Of a stretch of 64,000 bases of DNA, positions 36,793 to 46,372 are shown piece by piece. Location: contig NZ_QFLI01000001.1 of the NCBI RefSeq assembly GCF_003202155.1, positions 1 through 64,000 of the forward strand, written 5' to 3'. A program made the translations under genes and the position numbers. The notes beneath the pieces were generated by a model. It was not told where the DNA came from, did no database searches, and saw only the letters and a list, made by a program, of their open reading frames with translations. This DNA is from Marinifilum breve. Lineage in GTDB: Bacteria > Bacteroidota > Bacteroidia > Bacteroidales > Marinifilaceae. Each line of letters opens with the position of its first letter. Position 1 is the first letter of the stretch.

Positions 36793-38345
36793 AGCCCTAG
36801 CTCATTTAAGAAGTTCGCCAATTGCAGGTCAATCTCTTTTTCTTTTTCCTCTAAGGATTTGATATTGGCTTGTACGGCTGCCAGATCAATTTCTGGTTCT
36901 GGCTCTGAAGTATCGATGTAACGTGAAATGTTCAGGTTATAGTCATTCTCTTTGATTTCATCCAATGGCACTATGCGCATGTATTTGTCTACATCGGTTT
37001 GGGCATCGTAGGCAGCCATGATTTTTTCAAGGTGTTTGTCTTCCAACTCATTTTGGTTTTTACCTTCCTTGTAGTCGTTGGAGGCATCAACAATCAGCAC
37101 CTTATTTTTCAGGTGGGCTGCTTTCTCTTTGTTAATGATCCAGATGGAAGCAGGAATGCCCGTATTGTAAAATAAGGCTGATGGCAGGCCAACAATTCCT
37201 TCTACGATATCGGCTTGCAATAAAGCTTTTCGAATTTTTCCTTCGGCACTGCCACGGAACAATGTACCGTGTGGCAATACTACACCAGCTTTCCCATCAG
37301 CTCTTAACACAGCAATCATGTGCTGCAAGAAAGCCAAATCGGCATAGCCACGTGGTGGGATTCCAAAGTGGAAACGTCCGAAAGGATCACTGACTTTCTT
37401 GGCATAGTTTGGTGTTACCTTCTTTTCCTTGCCATTTTTGTCCACCTTAATTTCCGGGTTGATTTCGGCAGGTGTCCACCACTCTTTCGCTGAGAAAGGA
37501 GGATTAGCAATCACACGGTCATAGACATCAAGTGTTGTGTCATCACTTTTGTGTTGTGGATTCACCAAGGTATCACCTTTGCGCAAATCGGCATCGGAAA
37601 AATTGTGCAGTAGCATGTTCAACTTTCCAATGGCCCAGGTACCAATGTTTTTTTCCTGTCCGAAAAGGGAAACGTTAATGTTATCGCCCTGCTTTCCTTC
37701 AGGTTGCTCTGCAATGTAACGAGCCGATTCTATCAACATACCACCCGAACCACAGGTTGGGTCGTAAATGCGTTGACGAGGCTCTGGTTTAATCAAACCT
37801 ACAATTAGCTTCACAACACCACGAGGCGTGTAGAATTCTCCTCCTTTTTTGCCAGCATCGTCAGCAAATTGCTTGATCAGGTACTCGTAAGCATCACCTA
37901 ATAAATCAGGCGTATATAAATCGGCATTTCGTAAGGAATATTGATTAAAGTGAGACAACAGGCGTTGAATTACATCATCGGGCAATTTGTCCTTGTCACC
38001 AAACTTGGTGGCGGTCATTACGCCTTCCAAATCTTCATTGTCGCGCTCAATGGCAGCAAAAGCTTTGTCGAGAGCAATGCCAATGTTCTCGGTTAATTTC
38101 GTCAACTCGTTCCAACGAGCTTCCACAGGAATTTTAAGGTAAGCATCGGCCTTGGCATCTTCACGCGTAAGGCTTGGATCTTCTTTCATGGCATTTTCCA
38201 CCTCTTCCTCGAACACATCGTTGGCGCGTTTTAGGAATAGTAATCCGAAAATGTAATTCTTAAAGTCGGAGCTATCAATATTGCCCCTTAGTATGTTAGC
38301 GGACTCCCACAACCAGGATTCCAGAGTTTCCAATTGTAATGTCAT
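36789..38345 (-). CDS. hsdM: Type I restriction system N6-adenine methyltransferase subunit
   Basis: This 518-residue protein has an N-terminal helical HsdM_N domain (WLWESANILRGNIDSSDFKNYIFGLLFLKR). The SAM-binding motif is YDPTCGSGGML (DPTCGSGG at 195-202) and the catalytic motif is NPPF at 281-284. A coiled C-terminus follows. It modifies adenine in the host recognition site and forms the M2S core with HsdS. It lies 55 bp downstream of the PD-(D/E)XK protein gene, so the whole set may be one operon. Confidence 0.95.
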   Translation of the reverse strand: MTLQLETLESWLWESANILRGNIDSSDFKNYIFGLLFLKRANDVFEEEVENAMKEDPSLTREDAKADAYLKIPVEARWNELTKLTENIGIALDKAFAAIERDNEDLEGVMTATKFGDKDKLPDDVIQRLLSHFNQYSLRNADLYTPDLLGDAYEYLIKQFADDAGKKGGEFYTPRGVVKLIVGLIKPEPRQRIYDPTCGSGGMLIESARYIAEQPEGKQGDNINVSLFGQEKNIGTWAIGKLNMLLHNFSDADLRKGDTLVNPQHKSDDTTLDVYDRVIANPPFSAKEWWTPAEINPEIKVDKNGKEKKVTPNYAKKVSDPFGRFHFGIPPRGYADLAFLQHMIAVLRADGKAGVVLPHGTLFRGSAEGKIRKALLQADIVEGIVGLPSALFYNTGIPASIWIINKEKAAHLKNKVLIVDASNDYKEGKNQNELEDKHLEKIMAAYDAQTDVDKYMRIVPLDEIKENDYNLNISRYIDTSEPEPEIDLAAVQANIKSLEEKEKEIDLQLANFLNELGL

Positions 38346-38399
38346 AATGTATGTAATTAGGCTAGCGAAGATAGAGAATTATTGGAAAGCTAAATACAA

Positions 38400-39554
38400 C
38401 TAGGAGTGCGATTCCTCCAATTTTTGTAAAGATTTCTTCCTCCCCTTCAAAAAGTCATTCAACTGCTTGTATACTGTATAAAGGCCATCCTTTTTTAGTG
38501 CACTGACAATAAAAAAACTCAGGTCATGTAAGTCTTTTAAGTGAATGGCATATTCATTACTGGCAAAATGATCCCAATCCTTCTCTTTCTCTGTAAAAAA
38601 CTCATCTCTTCTGATGGATTCGGTGTCTTTAGAAAAATTAATTTGTCTAAACTGTGATCGTTTCTTTAGGAGCTTGTTTCTTAGTTCAACGATAAGATAT
38701 AGTTTTCCTTCCGTATCGTTCAACAATTCACCATAAACAACGGTAATCATTAAATCTTTATTAACAGGCGATTGCATGTACCTTAATCGTTTTCCACGAT
38801 TTTTATCTTTGGGCTTTACAAGTTTTAAATTGCCACCTAACTCTTTACATGCTTTTTCAATTTCTTCTTCAACATGAGTTTGAACATGTTTTCTGTATTT
38901 TACAACTTGATTAATTTTCTCTTTATGAGCAAGAAATAATTCTAACTCATCTTCCTTTATATGACTCATGCTTAAGTTTTTTATATTTTGATGTAAATCT
39001 TCCAGAAACACCAAATATTTAGGATTTGCCTGCTCTTTGTAATCGTTTAACTTGTTGATCACCTCATTCATTAATTCCAAATGGGTAACATTTATGAAAT
39101 TCTCATGTCCGGTAAAAGGGATTTTCCTAAGCGATAAAACAACACCTATTTTCTGATCTCTTGATATACTCTCCCAATAATCATCCAAATCGTTATTCAA
39201 AATGTGATACACCTTATTTTCAATAATAATTGCAACTAAATCATTGGTGAAGAGTAAATCAATTCTGCCTTCTCCTGTACCAAACTCTGTTCTGATACTA
39301 AACCCATTCTTTAAACTGCTAAAGCTTTTGTGTACATTCATCTTCCTTTCAAGAATCTCAAGAAAAGACGAAATGAATAATTTTTTTAAGCCATGCTCTT
39401 CATTTACATTAAAGAAGAAGGCATATAGGTTTGAAAGCACATTCTCGTAATGTGGTTGTTTGGCAATTCCAAGAAAAGTTTTGGGTTTGACTTTAATTTT
39501 GGGAATATCGGTTTTTTGCAGAAAATCCTGCAGTTCTGATAAGACGTATGTCAT
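38400..39554 (-). CDS. PD-(D/E)XK nuclease superfamily protein
   Basis: This 384-residue protein has a nuclease core of the PDDEXK_4 type: EGRIDLLFTNDLVAIIIENKVYH, with D99 and E112-N-K114. The N-terminal helices LSNLYAFFFNVNEEHGLKKLFI match the usual start of that group. The C-terminal half is a helical and beta region with no named domain. It starts 3 bp after the upstream DUF4268-like gene, so the two form a pair placed ahead of hsdM. It is probably an accessory defence nuclease. The specificity is unknown. Confidence 0.75.
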   Translation of the reverse strand: MTYVLSELQDFLQKTDIPKIKVKPKTFLGIAKQPHYENVLSNLYAFFFNVNEEHGLKKLFISSFLEILERKMNVHKSFSSLKNGFSIRTEFGTGEGRIDLLFTNDLVAIIIENKVYHILNNDLDDYWESISRDQKIGVVLSLRKIPFTGHENFINVTHLELMNEVINKLNDYKEQANPKYLVFLEDLHQNIKNLSMSHIKEDELELFLAHKEKINQVVKYRKHVQTHVEEEIEKACKELGGNLKLVKPKDKNRGKRLRYMQSPVNKDLMITVVYGELLNDTEGKLYLIVELRNKLLKKRSQFRQINFSKDTESIRRDEFFTEKEKDWDHFASNEYAIHLKDLHDLSFFIVSALKKDGLYTVYKQLNDFLKGRKKSLQKLEESHS

Positions 39555-39557
39555 ATT

Positions 39558-40526
39558 TTATGCTGTAGTCGTTAGAAATTCTTTGGCATTTTTAATCAAG
39601 TTGGGAATTTGCTTTTGCATGATTTCCGCATTGGTCCTGATCCACTCGAAATAGCTTTTCCATTGTGCTTGATTGTCGATCTTAAACCTTGTTGAAGTGC
39701 TAATGACTGCTCCTTTGTATTTTTCCATATCGTCGAACACCACCTTGTTGTTAAAGAAAGACTCAATTTTGCTTTTAAACTCCTGCTTGATGATGCTGTA
39801 GTACTCCTTGTCTACAAAATAGAAATCGACCTTTAGTATGTTCTTACCTGTATTCAGTTTCACGGCTACCCAGCCTTCTGACATGCCAATACCGATGGTA
39901 TAGTAAGATGGCGTTGAATTCTGTGCCTTCCCTACTTGCAAGCTACTGTCATTCTCGGTACAATAGGACCTGAACTCTTCAATGAAGTTGATCTGCTTTA
40001 CGCCAACCTCTGACAAGGTGCTTGATTTCTTACTTCCGCGCAATGCTTTCGACCACTGGTTGGGTTGGGATACGATATTAAATTTTGGAGCGTATTTGGA
40101 GGAATCGATCTGCCACAGTTCCATTTTAATGCCAAAGAAGTTGATCTTCTCATTGGTATTTTCGTTCAACCAATCCAAGGCCTGTTTGTGCTCTTCTCTA
40201 AAGTCCTTTACAATCCATATGATGTACTCGGCTTCGTATCCTGAGGCGTAGGTAATGATTTTACCCAGATGATCGTGATTGGTCTTTTCCAATTGGTTTT
40301 CTATCACAACTTTTTTACCGGTCTCTACTTCGTTTGCCAATATATCAATATAGAAACTACCTGTTCGGGCTTCTGTTTCCTGTAGGCTTAAGTTAATGCC
40401 TATCTCCTCGCTAAGTAATTCCAGGTTTTCTTCTTTGCTCAACCATTTTGAAAAGTCGGTTTGTTCATTCTCCCAAATGGTTCTTAGGTTGTCAATCTTT
40501 TTTAGTTTGCCAAGATTAATTGTCAT
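39558..40526 (-). CDS. DUF4268-domain protein with PD-(D/E)XK-like N-terminus
   Basis: This 322-residue protein starts with a nuclease-like core (GSFYIDILANEVETGKKVV, then IENQLEKTNHDHLGKIITYASG). D61 and E76-N-Q78 take the catalytic positions, with Q in place of the usual K. The C-terminal half (GIGMSEGWVAVKLNTG, KSYFEWIRTNAEIM) fits the DUF4268 domain common beside restriction systems. It is the first gene of the island operon, with a possible -7 box at 40563. It could be a nuclease or an RM-associated DNA-binding protein. Confidence 0.75.
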   Translation of the reverse strand: MTINLGKLKKIDNLRTIWENEQTDFSKWLSKEENLELLSEEIGINLSLQETEARTGSFYIDILANEVETGKKVVIENQLEKTNHDHLGKIITYASGYEAEYIIWIVKDFREEHKQALDWLNENTNEKINFFGIKMELWQIDSSKYAPKFNIVSQPNQWSKALRGSKKSSTLSEVGVKQINFIEEFRSYCTENDSSLQVGKAQNSTPSYYTIGIGMSEGWVAVKLNTGKNILKVDFYFVDKEYYSIIKQEFKSKIESFFNNKVVFDDMEKYKGAVISTSTRFKIDNQAQWKSYFEWIRTNAEIMQKQIPNLIKNAKEFLTTTA

Positions 40527-40562
40527 TCTTTGGTAAGTTTTAGTAGTAATTCAACGAGAAAC

Positions 40563-40570
40563 CAAAATTA
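40563..40570 (-). promoter_or_regulatory. Possible -7 promoter box of the restriction island operon
   Basis: On the minus strand TAATTTTG matches TAnnTTTG, 37-44 bp upstream of the first gene. No clear -33 element lies at the right distance, so support is modest. Confidence 0.35.
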
Positions 40571-40784
40571 ACAAAATAAACAATAAAGAAAAGAAAATGC
40601 CTTATTGAATTTTAGCTACACAAATCTCCTTAATCAAAGCAATCATCCTAAAACCTCAGATGAAAATTAATGGTTGGCCCGTGGTGTAGAACTTTAAATC
40701 GGTATAGGAATATAGCATAAAAAACTCCCCTTCAAAAAGGGGATTCATTATAAAAGTATTTTAACGCCTTATTACTTCGGTAGT
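40571..40784. other. Intergenic region upstream of the restriction island operon
   Basis: The stretch between the start of the DUF4268-like gene and the remnant at 40785 has no gene. It contains the terminator at 40721-40743. Confidence 0.5.
40721..40743 (-). terminator. Intrinsic terminator downstream of the TIR-FGE gene
   Basis: On the minus strand CCCCTT/AAGGGG arms (40742-40737 and 40732-40727) are followed by a T-run in GGGGAGTTTTTT. It lies about 200 bp beyond the TIR-FGE stop, after the gene remnant. Confidence 0.7.
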
Positions 40785-40949
40785 CTAGAAATATTTATTC
40801 AAAGGGCTATCCCATTCTGAGTTGATGGTAATTGTAAAGCTTGCACCTTCTGATGATCCAGAGTTCTCAAACATCTTACCCGATAAAGTTGTTACTCTAT
40901 TTCGGGCCAATGGCACTTCTTCAATGGTTTTGTTTGCCAATAGATTATT
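40785..40949 (-). pseudogene. 3' remnant of a fimbrillin-like (DUF6562-type) lipoprotein gene
   Basis: A 54-codon open frame on the minus strand ends at TAG 40785. It encodes IEEVPLARNRVTTLSGKMF followed by SFTITINSEWDSPLNKYF. This is the kind of C-terminal strand pair seen in Bacteroidota fimbrillin-like proteins (rNr.T.l.G, then f.v.i...W). It has no start codon context. Its upstream end meets the stop of the TIR-FGE gene, overlapping it by 5 bp, so the rest of the gene is missing. The family call is tentative. The remnant nature is clear from the frame. Confidence 0.5.
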
Positions 40950-42489
40950 TTACATCTCTAGCAAGTCTAAATCCTAAATCTTTGCTTTTGAAACCGCTAA
41001 TTGAGCTCATTAATAAATCAAAAGATGAAGAACTCATTTCTTCTTCCCTATTTACCTTATTTACAGTGTCGTTTTCAACAGTTACTGTTTCTTTCTTATA
41101 TTTATCTTTAATACTAGAAATTTTCCCTATATAGGAATTATAAGCACCTCCTGTTGCTAATAAATCAAATTCCTTCTCCTGTTCACTTACCATCTCCCAT
41201 ACGTTTCCTAGAAGATCGTAGAATCCATTTCGATTCATTTCTTTAAGCCCTACTTGGTGGGTTGTATTTAAGCTATTGGTGTTGAACCAAGTATTCGCGG
41301 AAGAAATATATTTTGGTTTACCGATATCCGCATCTTCTATGGATCCACATTCCCAAAATTTTCCATAAGTAGCCAATTCCAACTCCGAAATTGTAGGAAG
41401 TCTATAATTTTTCCCAGATATTTTATTAATCAAATTAATAAATGATATTACTTCTGATCGGGTTACATTTTCGACAGGTCGTTTGTCCCCTTTAAAGAAA
41501 CTAGGATTATACCCCATAATAATTTCCCACTGTTGCTGGGTAAGTTCAAATTTACTCAGTCTGAAATCTTCTACTGATACTTTACAAATAACAGGTGAAT
41601 AGTTTCCATCCTTATTTACGGAATAAGCATTTGGATCTTCCCATTCCATAGATTTTCCCTTCACCAAAATCATGCTCTTCTCTATTTCTACAATAACATC
41701 AGCTCTGGTAATTTGCTTTTTTATATTCTTGTTTTCCGACTTCTTTTTTTCATTTATCGCATTCTGCTTCTTATCCCCTAGAGTCGTTTTTTTATTAACA
41801 CGCAACTTATCAGGTGGAATAAGAGTTACTTTCTTGTCATTTTGGGTGGTACTTTTCTTTTGGGACTTACTTACCTGTGGTTCGTTTTTCTTCGAATTTG
41901 TTTTTTTCAGATTCACCACTTCATTTTCATCCTTTATTTGATCTTCATTTTTTGCATCATAAGAATCATACCACATTACACCTAAAAGTATCATCAATAT
42001 GCACACAAAAGCTATTCTTAGCCATAACACATAACCTTTCCTTTTAGGCTTCTCCTGTTCTAGCATTATTTTTTTACTCGGATTTACTGGAATAACCCTT
42101 TGAATCTGATCGTACAATTTACCCAAGCTCTTATCAGGATTAGGAGAAGCATCAATACAATGTTTTGCCCCTAAAAAATAGTACATATTTTCATTCAAAA
42201 AAACATCTTCTATTTTATAAGGAATAATTAAAAGCTTATTTTTATATGCCAATGATAACTCAGTATTAACATCATCGGATTGGTTTGATTTCTCAGATAT
42301 AATCAATACAAACACTCTACAGTTCCTAATTCCTCTCACTATTTCTGCAGAATAATCCAATCCAGGTCCAACATCTCGAGGGGCTATCCAGCATTTTACT
42401 GACTTAGATTCCAAAAAATGACACATTGAATCGGCAACCTTTTTATCTTTTGAAGAATGACTTATAAAAATGTCGTACTGTTTATGCAT
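40945..42489 (-). CDS. TIR domain - transmembrane - FGE-sulfatase (C-type lectin fold) protein
   Basis: This 514-residue protein has three parts. Residues 1-135 form a TIR domain (YDIFISHSSKDKKVAD, CWIAPRDVGPGLDYSAEIV, VNTELSLAYKNKLLIIPY). E77 sits at the position of the NADase glutamate. A single membrane helix lies at 153-175, followed by a Lys/Asn/Ser-rich linker to about 270. The C-terminus is a formylglycine-generating-enzyme-like domain (FELTQQQWEIIMGYNPSFF, NYRLPTISELELA, GFYDLLGNVWEM, LGFRLARD), which has a C-type-lectin fold and here is more likely a ligand-binding than a catalytic domain. With no signal peptide, the orientation is probably N-in. It is divergent from the FtsK/WXG operon. 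The TIR may hydrolyse NAD+ or act as an adaptor. Confidence 0.88.
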   Translation of the reverse strand: MHKQYDIFISHSSKDKKVADSMCHFLESKSVKCWIAPRDVGPGLDYSAEIVRGIRNCRVFVLIISEKSNQSDDVNTELSLAYKNKLLIIPYKIEDVFLNENMYYFLGAKHCIDASPNPDKSLGKLYDQIQRVIPVNPSKKIMLEQEKPKRKGYVLWLRIAFVCILMILLGVMWYDSYDAKNEDQIKDENEVVNLKKTNSKKNEPQVSKSQKKSTTQNDKKVTLIPPDKLRVNKKTTLGDKKQNAINEKKKSENKNIKKQITRADVIVEIEKSMILVKGKSMEWEDPNAYSVNKDGNYSPVICKVSVEDFRLSKFELTQQQWEIIMGYNPSFFKGDKRPVENVTRSEVISFINLINKISGKNYRLPTISELELATYGKFWECGSIEDADIGKPKYISSANTWFNTNSLNTTHQVGLKEMNRNGFYDLLGNVWEMVSEQEKEFDLLATGGAYNSYIGKISSIKDKYKKETVTVENDTVNKVNREEEMSSSSFDLLMSSISGFKSKDLGFRLARDVK

Positions 42490-43121
42490 GTGAGTGGTTT
42501 ATTATATTAATTGATATTGCAATTTGATAAGTGTAGTATTTTTTTAAGTCATTAGCTTCATTTAATAGGCTGAATTTTCTCTAAGCTTACTAAATTACTT
42601 AGGATCATATATGCTAGAAATAGACCTTTAAATCAGCACTCAAATATAACCAAATATTAAAACCAATTCTTCAACTTTTACCAATGGAATATCAACATTA
42701 AATCGACTCTGCATACAATCAATCCTACCTAAATACAAAAGAAGCATTTAAGATTACTAATAAGTTACTTCATTACATTTTAGTGAAATAGCTGTTTTCT
42801 ATGGCTTTTCCTAGCATTGGCATTCGTCTACAATAGATTTTACAGTTCCAATTAGCTTAAAATTGTTGAAGTTATTCTTCAATAAATCTTCATTTTATCA
42901 ACTCGATAAATAAATCACACCATTTATAAATATCACGAGGGTGTTTTGATCATTCAGGACGGCATTTCGATAATTACAAGTTGAAAACCAACACTTTAAC
43001 ATGAAGAATTTTACATGATTTACTTACATTTAGAAGTTGATAAAATTAAACAAAACCTTATCAACAAAGGCATTTTGCAGTAATAACAAAATATTATAAA
43101 AATAACTCTAAAATCTGTTTT
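42490..43121. other. Divergent intergenic region between TIR-FGE and FtsK-like genes
   Basis: This AT-rich stretch of about 630 bp has no supported gene. A near-consensus TACATTTA lies at about 43023, upstream of the FtsK-like gene. The shared promoter region suggests the two transcription units are regulated together. Confidence 0.55.
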
Positions 43122-46100
43122 ATGAAGTTATCAACAAACGAAAACCAGACCATACTGGATAAAAGGCAAGAATACTGGGAAAGCTTCGAATATTACGCTG
43201 GAGAGATCGAAGAATTTAAGTCTATGATAGATTCTGTGTGCGATGCTGAGACAAGCCTGCACATTGAAGATACTGATGAATACTCGGAGATCAGTAGTGA
43301 TTGTAAAACATTGGCAGAAAGACTTAAGAGTGTTGTACAGAATTCTAATCAACTTAAAGATGAGATAAACCATTCTCACAAGTTAATTTTTGAGCTAATT
43401 GAGTCTGGTGCTAATATGGAAGGTGAAATCAAAAAGGCAGAAAGCAACATTAAAACCTGCTATTATCTATTCTTTTTAATCGTTCCCTTATTGTTTATTG
43501 GCAAGTATAAAAAACGCAAATTAGACCTACAAGCAAAATTAGAAGACAAAGACAATACAAAAGCAGAATTAAAAGCTAAGATATTTGCAGCTAAAGACGA
43601 ATTAGAGAAACTAAAGACTTCTTTTTCTGAGAAAGTTATTTCTATCGAAAATTTGATAACCGATTATTTCATAAATGAATTAAACCGTTTTGCCATCGAA
43701 ACCAAAGAACAACTGATTAAGAAATCGGTAGTTAATTATTACGATTGGGATGAAGCGGTTTGGTCGAAATGGACAGAAAAGGACTTTAAGATAAATTCGG
43801 AATTGTGCATTGGTAAATTTCAGGAAAAACGTACCAACCTTTCCTTTAACTTACCTGCATTGGTCCCATTTATTGGAAAGCGAAAAACCATAGTTCTTGA
43901 ATCGGCAACAGGCAATTCGAACCAGGCAAAATCCCTATTCGAATCCTTAATTATGCGAATTGCCCTAACCCTACCTCACCAAGTATCTTACACTTTCTTA
44001 GATCCAAATGGTTTGGGTGAAACTTTTAGTTCGATAGCAAAAGACGTTGAAGTTCGCGAAAACAATGGAGATACCTATCGGGTTTTGGAGGCGTTAATGG
44101 AGGATACTCAAAGAATTATTGCTACCTATGGTTTATCTAAACAAAGACCTTTTGATTCCATTGCGGATAACATCCTGATCAATGAGAAATTCGAAATGAT
44201 TTTTGTTGCTGATTTTCCCAAGCAATACGATAGACGAGAAATTGAATTGTTACAAAGAATTGCAAACAATGGTCCTACGGCGGGTAAATATGTATTTATT
44301 CATCACAATAAGAACTTTGAATTTCCACGCGAATTAAGCATGGATATTTTTGAATCGACTTATGCTCTTAATTTTAACAATTTAAGCCAATATGGTGGTG
44401 GCGAGTGTGAACTGGAGTTTATTCCGGACAGCAAGCCAAACGAACAGATTAAAAAGGTTTTAATTGAGAAACTTAAAAACAGTAAGCCACCAGAACGTAA
44501 GGTAGAATGGGCTGATGAAATTGCCCTGGAAAAAGACAATTGGTGGCTGGAAAAAGCAATCGAAAACATCGAAACCCCAATTGGGCGAAGCGGTAGTTCC
44601 GACAAGCTAAACATTTGGTTTGGAGCCAAACAATCAGAAGGTGGACGTCCTTGTGCGCACGGAATGCTGGCTGCAATGACTGGTTCTGGTAAATCGAATC
44701 TATATCATGTTTTAATCTTAGGATTAGCCATTCGATACAGTCCAGCCGAACTGTCGATGTATTTAATAGACGGGAAAGATGGTGTGGAATTTCAATCCTA
44801 CAAAAATCTACCACATGCTGAATTTATTTCATTAAAATCACAACCCAAACTATCGCGAAGCATATTGGATGAATTATTAGAAGAAAAGGAACGTAGAAAT
44901 AATCTGTTCTCAGATCATGGTGTAAACGACTATGTAAATTTCAAAAAGAAACATCCTAAGGAAGTGTTGCCGCGAATTCTCTTACTGGTAGATGAGTATC
45001 AGGAATTGTTTGAAGGAGACAAGGATGGCTTAGCTTCCAATACACTAATGGCTATTGCACAGCAGGGACGTAGTGTTGGTATCCATATGTTTCTTGGATC
45101 ACAAAGATTTAATGTAGTAGGAATGCTTCATCAGGCAGCTATTATGGGGAATATCCACATGCGTATTGCCATGAAAATGTCGCTTTCCGATCGTCAGGCC
45201 TTAACAGAATTTGGTAAGGAAGGAAAACTAATTATCGGCAATTGTAACCTGCCTGGTAAAGCAGTTATTAATGATCAGAGTGGTGATGATGGAGCCAATC
45301 AATTTGGTAAAGTAGCCATTATGACAAAACCTCAGCGCGATGAACTTATCGATCAGCTAATTGTGAAATCCAAAGAATGTAAAATATCTGATGATTTATT
45401 GACAACCAATATATTTAATGGATCGGAACAACCAGATTTACTTGATAATCCTTATCTAAATCATTTGATCAAATCAAACGATTGGTTAAGCGAGGAAGAA
45501 CTTCAGGACTTTGCACGAAAGGAACTTCACAAAGGTGGTTTAGGTGAACCGGATTGGTTCTCAGGTGAACAGCCTGTTACAGGTTGGTTGGGACAAGAGT
45601 TCAATGTACGTGGTTATTCTAAAATAATTGTTCGTCGCAGACAGCGCGAGAATGCATTAATGATTGGAGATAATAATGAAGCACGTTTCGGAATGATGCT
45701 TTCCTTAATCACCAGTTTGGTTTTGAACCATAGAACTGAGAAAAATGTTTTCTATATTATCGATAAAACCATTAAGGGAGCCCCTTGGAATAAAGCACTC
45801 CGCTTTATTACTGATGACTTGTTAAATCCTTTGGGAATCCGTGTTAAGTTGATATCGAAAAACAGTGAAATCAACGATATCATTCATCAAATTGACCAGG
45901 AGCTTGAACAAAGAAAACAATCTGAAGATCCTGAAGAAGAAGCTAATATTTTCTTATTGGGTGCTGATTTGGACAAATCGGATGATTTTTGCCAGGTTCC
46001 TAATAAATATGGTACGATGGAGGATTCTGAATTGGGTAAATTGCTGCAAAAAATCTTTACCAATGGACCTTCAAAAGGAATCTATTCTTTCTTTTCTTTC

Positions 46101-46370
46101 GAGAGTGTAATGTCGATGTTAAACGTTATTTCAAAACGAAATATCGATTTCTTCCGTCATCGTGTAGCATTACAAATGTCAGAAGACGACTCATTTACTT
46201 TCTTAAAGAAAAGAGATGCTTCTCGCCTGCAGCTTGATGGTAAAAAGCCTATCTGTGGTTTCTACATTGACATCAATAACAACAAATCATCATTCTTTAA
46301 GCCTTATTGCTTAAGTGATAATTTGTATCAACAGATATCAGAAATTGGTCAAACTCTTAAAAATAGGTAA
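43122..46370 (+). CDS. EssC/EccC-like ATPase with three FtsK-type domains
   Basis: This 1082-residue protein begins with a charged coiled-coil region (about 1-110) and one hydrophobic segment (CYYLFFLIVPLLFIG, 113-127), then a second coiled coil. Three FtsK/SpoIIIE-like domains follow. Domain 1 (about 245-440) lacks a P-loop (ESATGNSNQAKS) but keeps the NNGPTAGKYVFIHH segment. Domain 2 (about 495-745) is canonical, with Walker A TGSGKS (G521-S525), Walker B LLLVDEYQ (D624, E625) and QQGRSVGIHMFLGSQR. Domain 3 (about 815-1070) is again degenerate (MIGDNNEA, then TNGPSKGIYSFFSF). Three tandem FtsK domains after a membrane segment are the hallmark of type VII secretion ATPases. There is no FHA domain. 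WXG100-like genes follow directly. Confidence 0.85.
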   Translation: MKLSTNENQTILDKRQEYWESFEYYAGEIEEFKSMIDSVCDAETSLHIEDTDEYSEISSDCKTLAERLKSVVQNSNQLKDEINHSHKLIFELIESGANMEGEIKKAESNIKTCYYLFFLIVPLLFIGKYKKRKLDLQAKLEDKDNTKAELKAKIFAAKDELEKLKTSFSEKVISIENLITDYFINELNRFAIETKEQLIKKSVVNYYDWDEAVWSKWTEKDFKINSELCIGKFQEKRTNLSFNLPALVPFIGKRKTIVLESATGNSNQAKSLFESLIMRIALTLPHQVSYTFLDPNGLGETFSSIAKDVEVRENNGDTYRVLEALMEDTQRIIATYGLSKQRPFDSIADNILINEKFEMIFVADFPKQYDRREIELLQRIANNGPTAGKYVFIHHNKNFEFPRELSMDIFESTYALNFNNLSQYGGGECELEFIPDSKPNEQIKKVLIEKLKNSKPPERKVEWADEIALEKDNWWLEKAIENIETPIGRSGSSDKLNIWFGAKQSEGGRPCAHGMLAAMTGSGKSNLYHVLILGLAIRYSPAELSMYLIDGKDGVEFQSYKNLPHAEFISLKSQPKLSRSILDELLEEKERRNNLFSDHGVNDYVNFKKKHPKEVLPRILLLVDEYQELFEGDKDGLASNTLMAIAQQGRSVGIHMFLGSQRFNVVGMLHQAAIMGNIHMRIAMKMSLSDRQALTEFGKEGKLIIGNCNLPGKAVINDQSGDDGANQFGKVAIMTKPQRDELIDQLIVKSKECKISDDLLTTNIFNGSEQPDLLDNPYLNHLIKSNDWLSEEELQDFARKELHKGGLGEPDWFSGEQPVTGWLGQEFNVRGYSKIIVRRRQRENALMIGDNNEARFGMMLSLITSLVLNHRTEKNVFYIIDKTIKGAPWNKALRFITDDLLNPLGIRVKLISKNSEINDIIHQIDQELEQRKQSEDPEEEANIFLLGADLDKSDDFCQVPNKYGTMEDSELGKLLQKIFTNGPSKGIYSFFSFESVMSMLNVISKRNIDFFRHRVALQMSEDDSFTFLKKRDASRLQLDGKKPICGFYIDINNNKSSFFKPYCLSDNLYQQISEIGQTLKNR

Positions 46371-46372
46371 TT

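Noticed and set aside
40945-42489. Catalytic formylglycine-generating enzyme that matures the locus 2 sulfatases
   Set aside because: The FGE-like domain is fused behind a TIR domain and membrane helix, lies far from the sulfatases and shows no obvious catalytic cysteine pair. A ligand-binding role is more likely.
43122-46370. Ordinary chromosome-segregation FtsK or a conjugative coupling protein
   Set aside because: It lacks the four-helix FtsK membrane region and the gamma domain, has three FtsK-like domains, and is linked to WXG-like genes and not to relaxase or tra genes.
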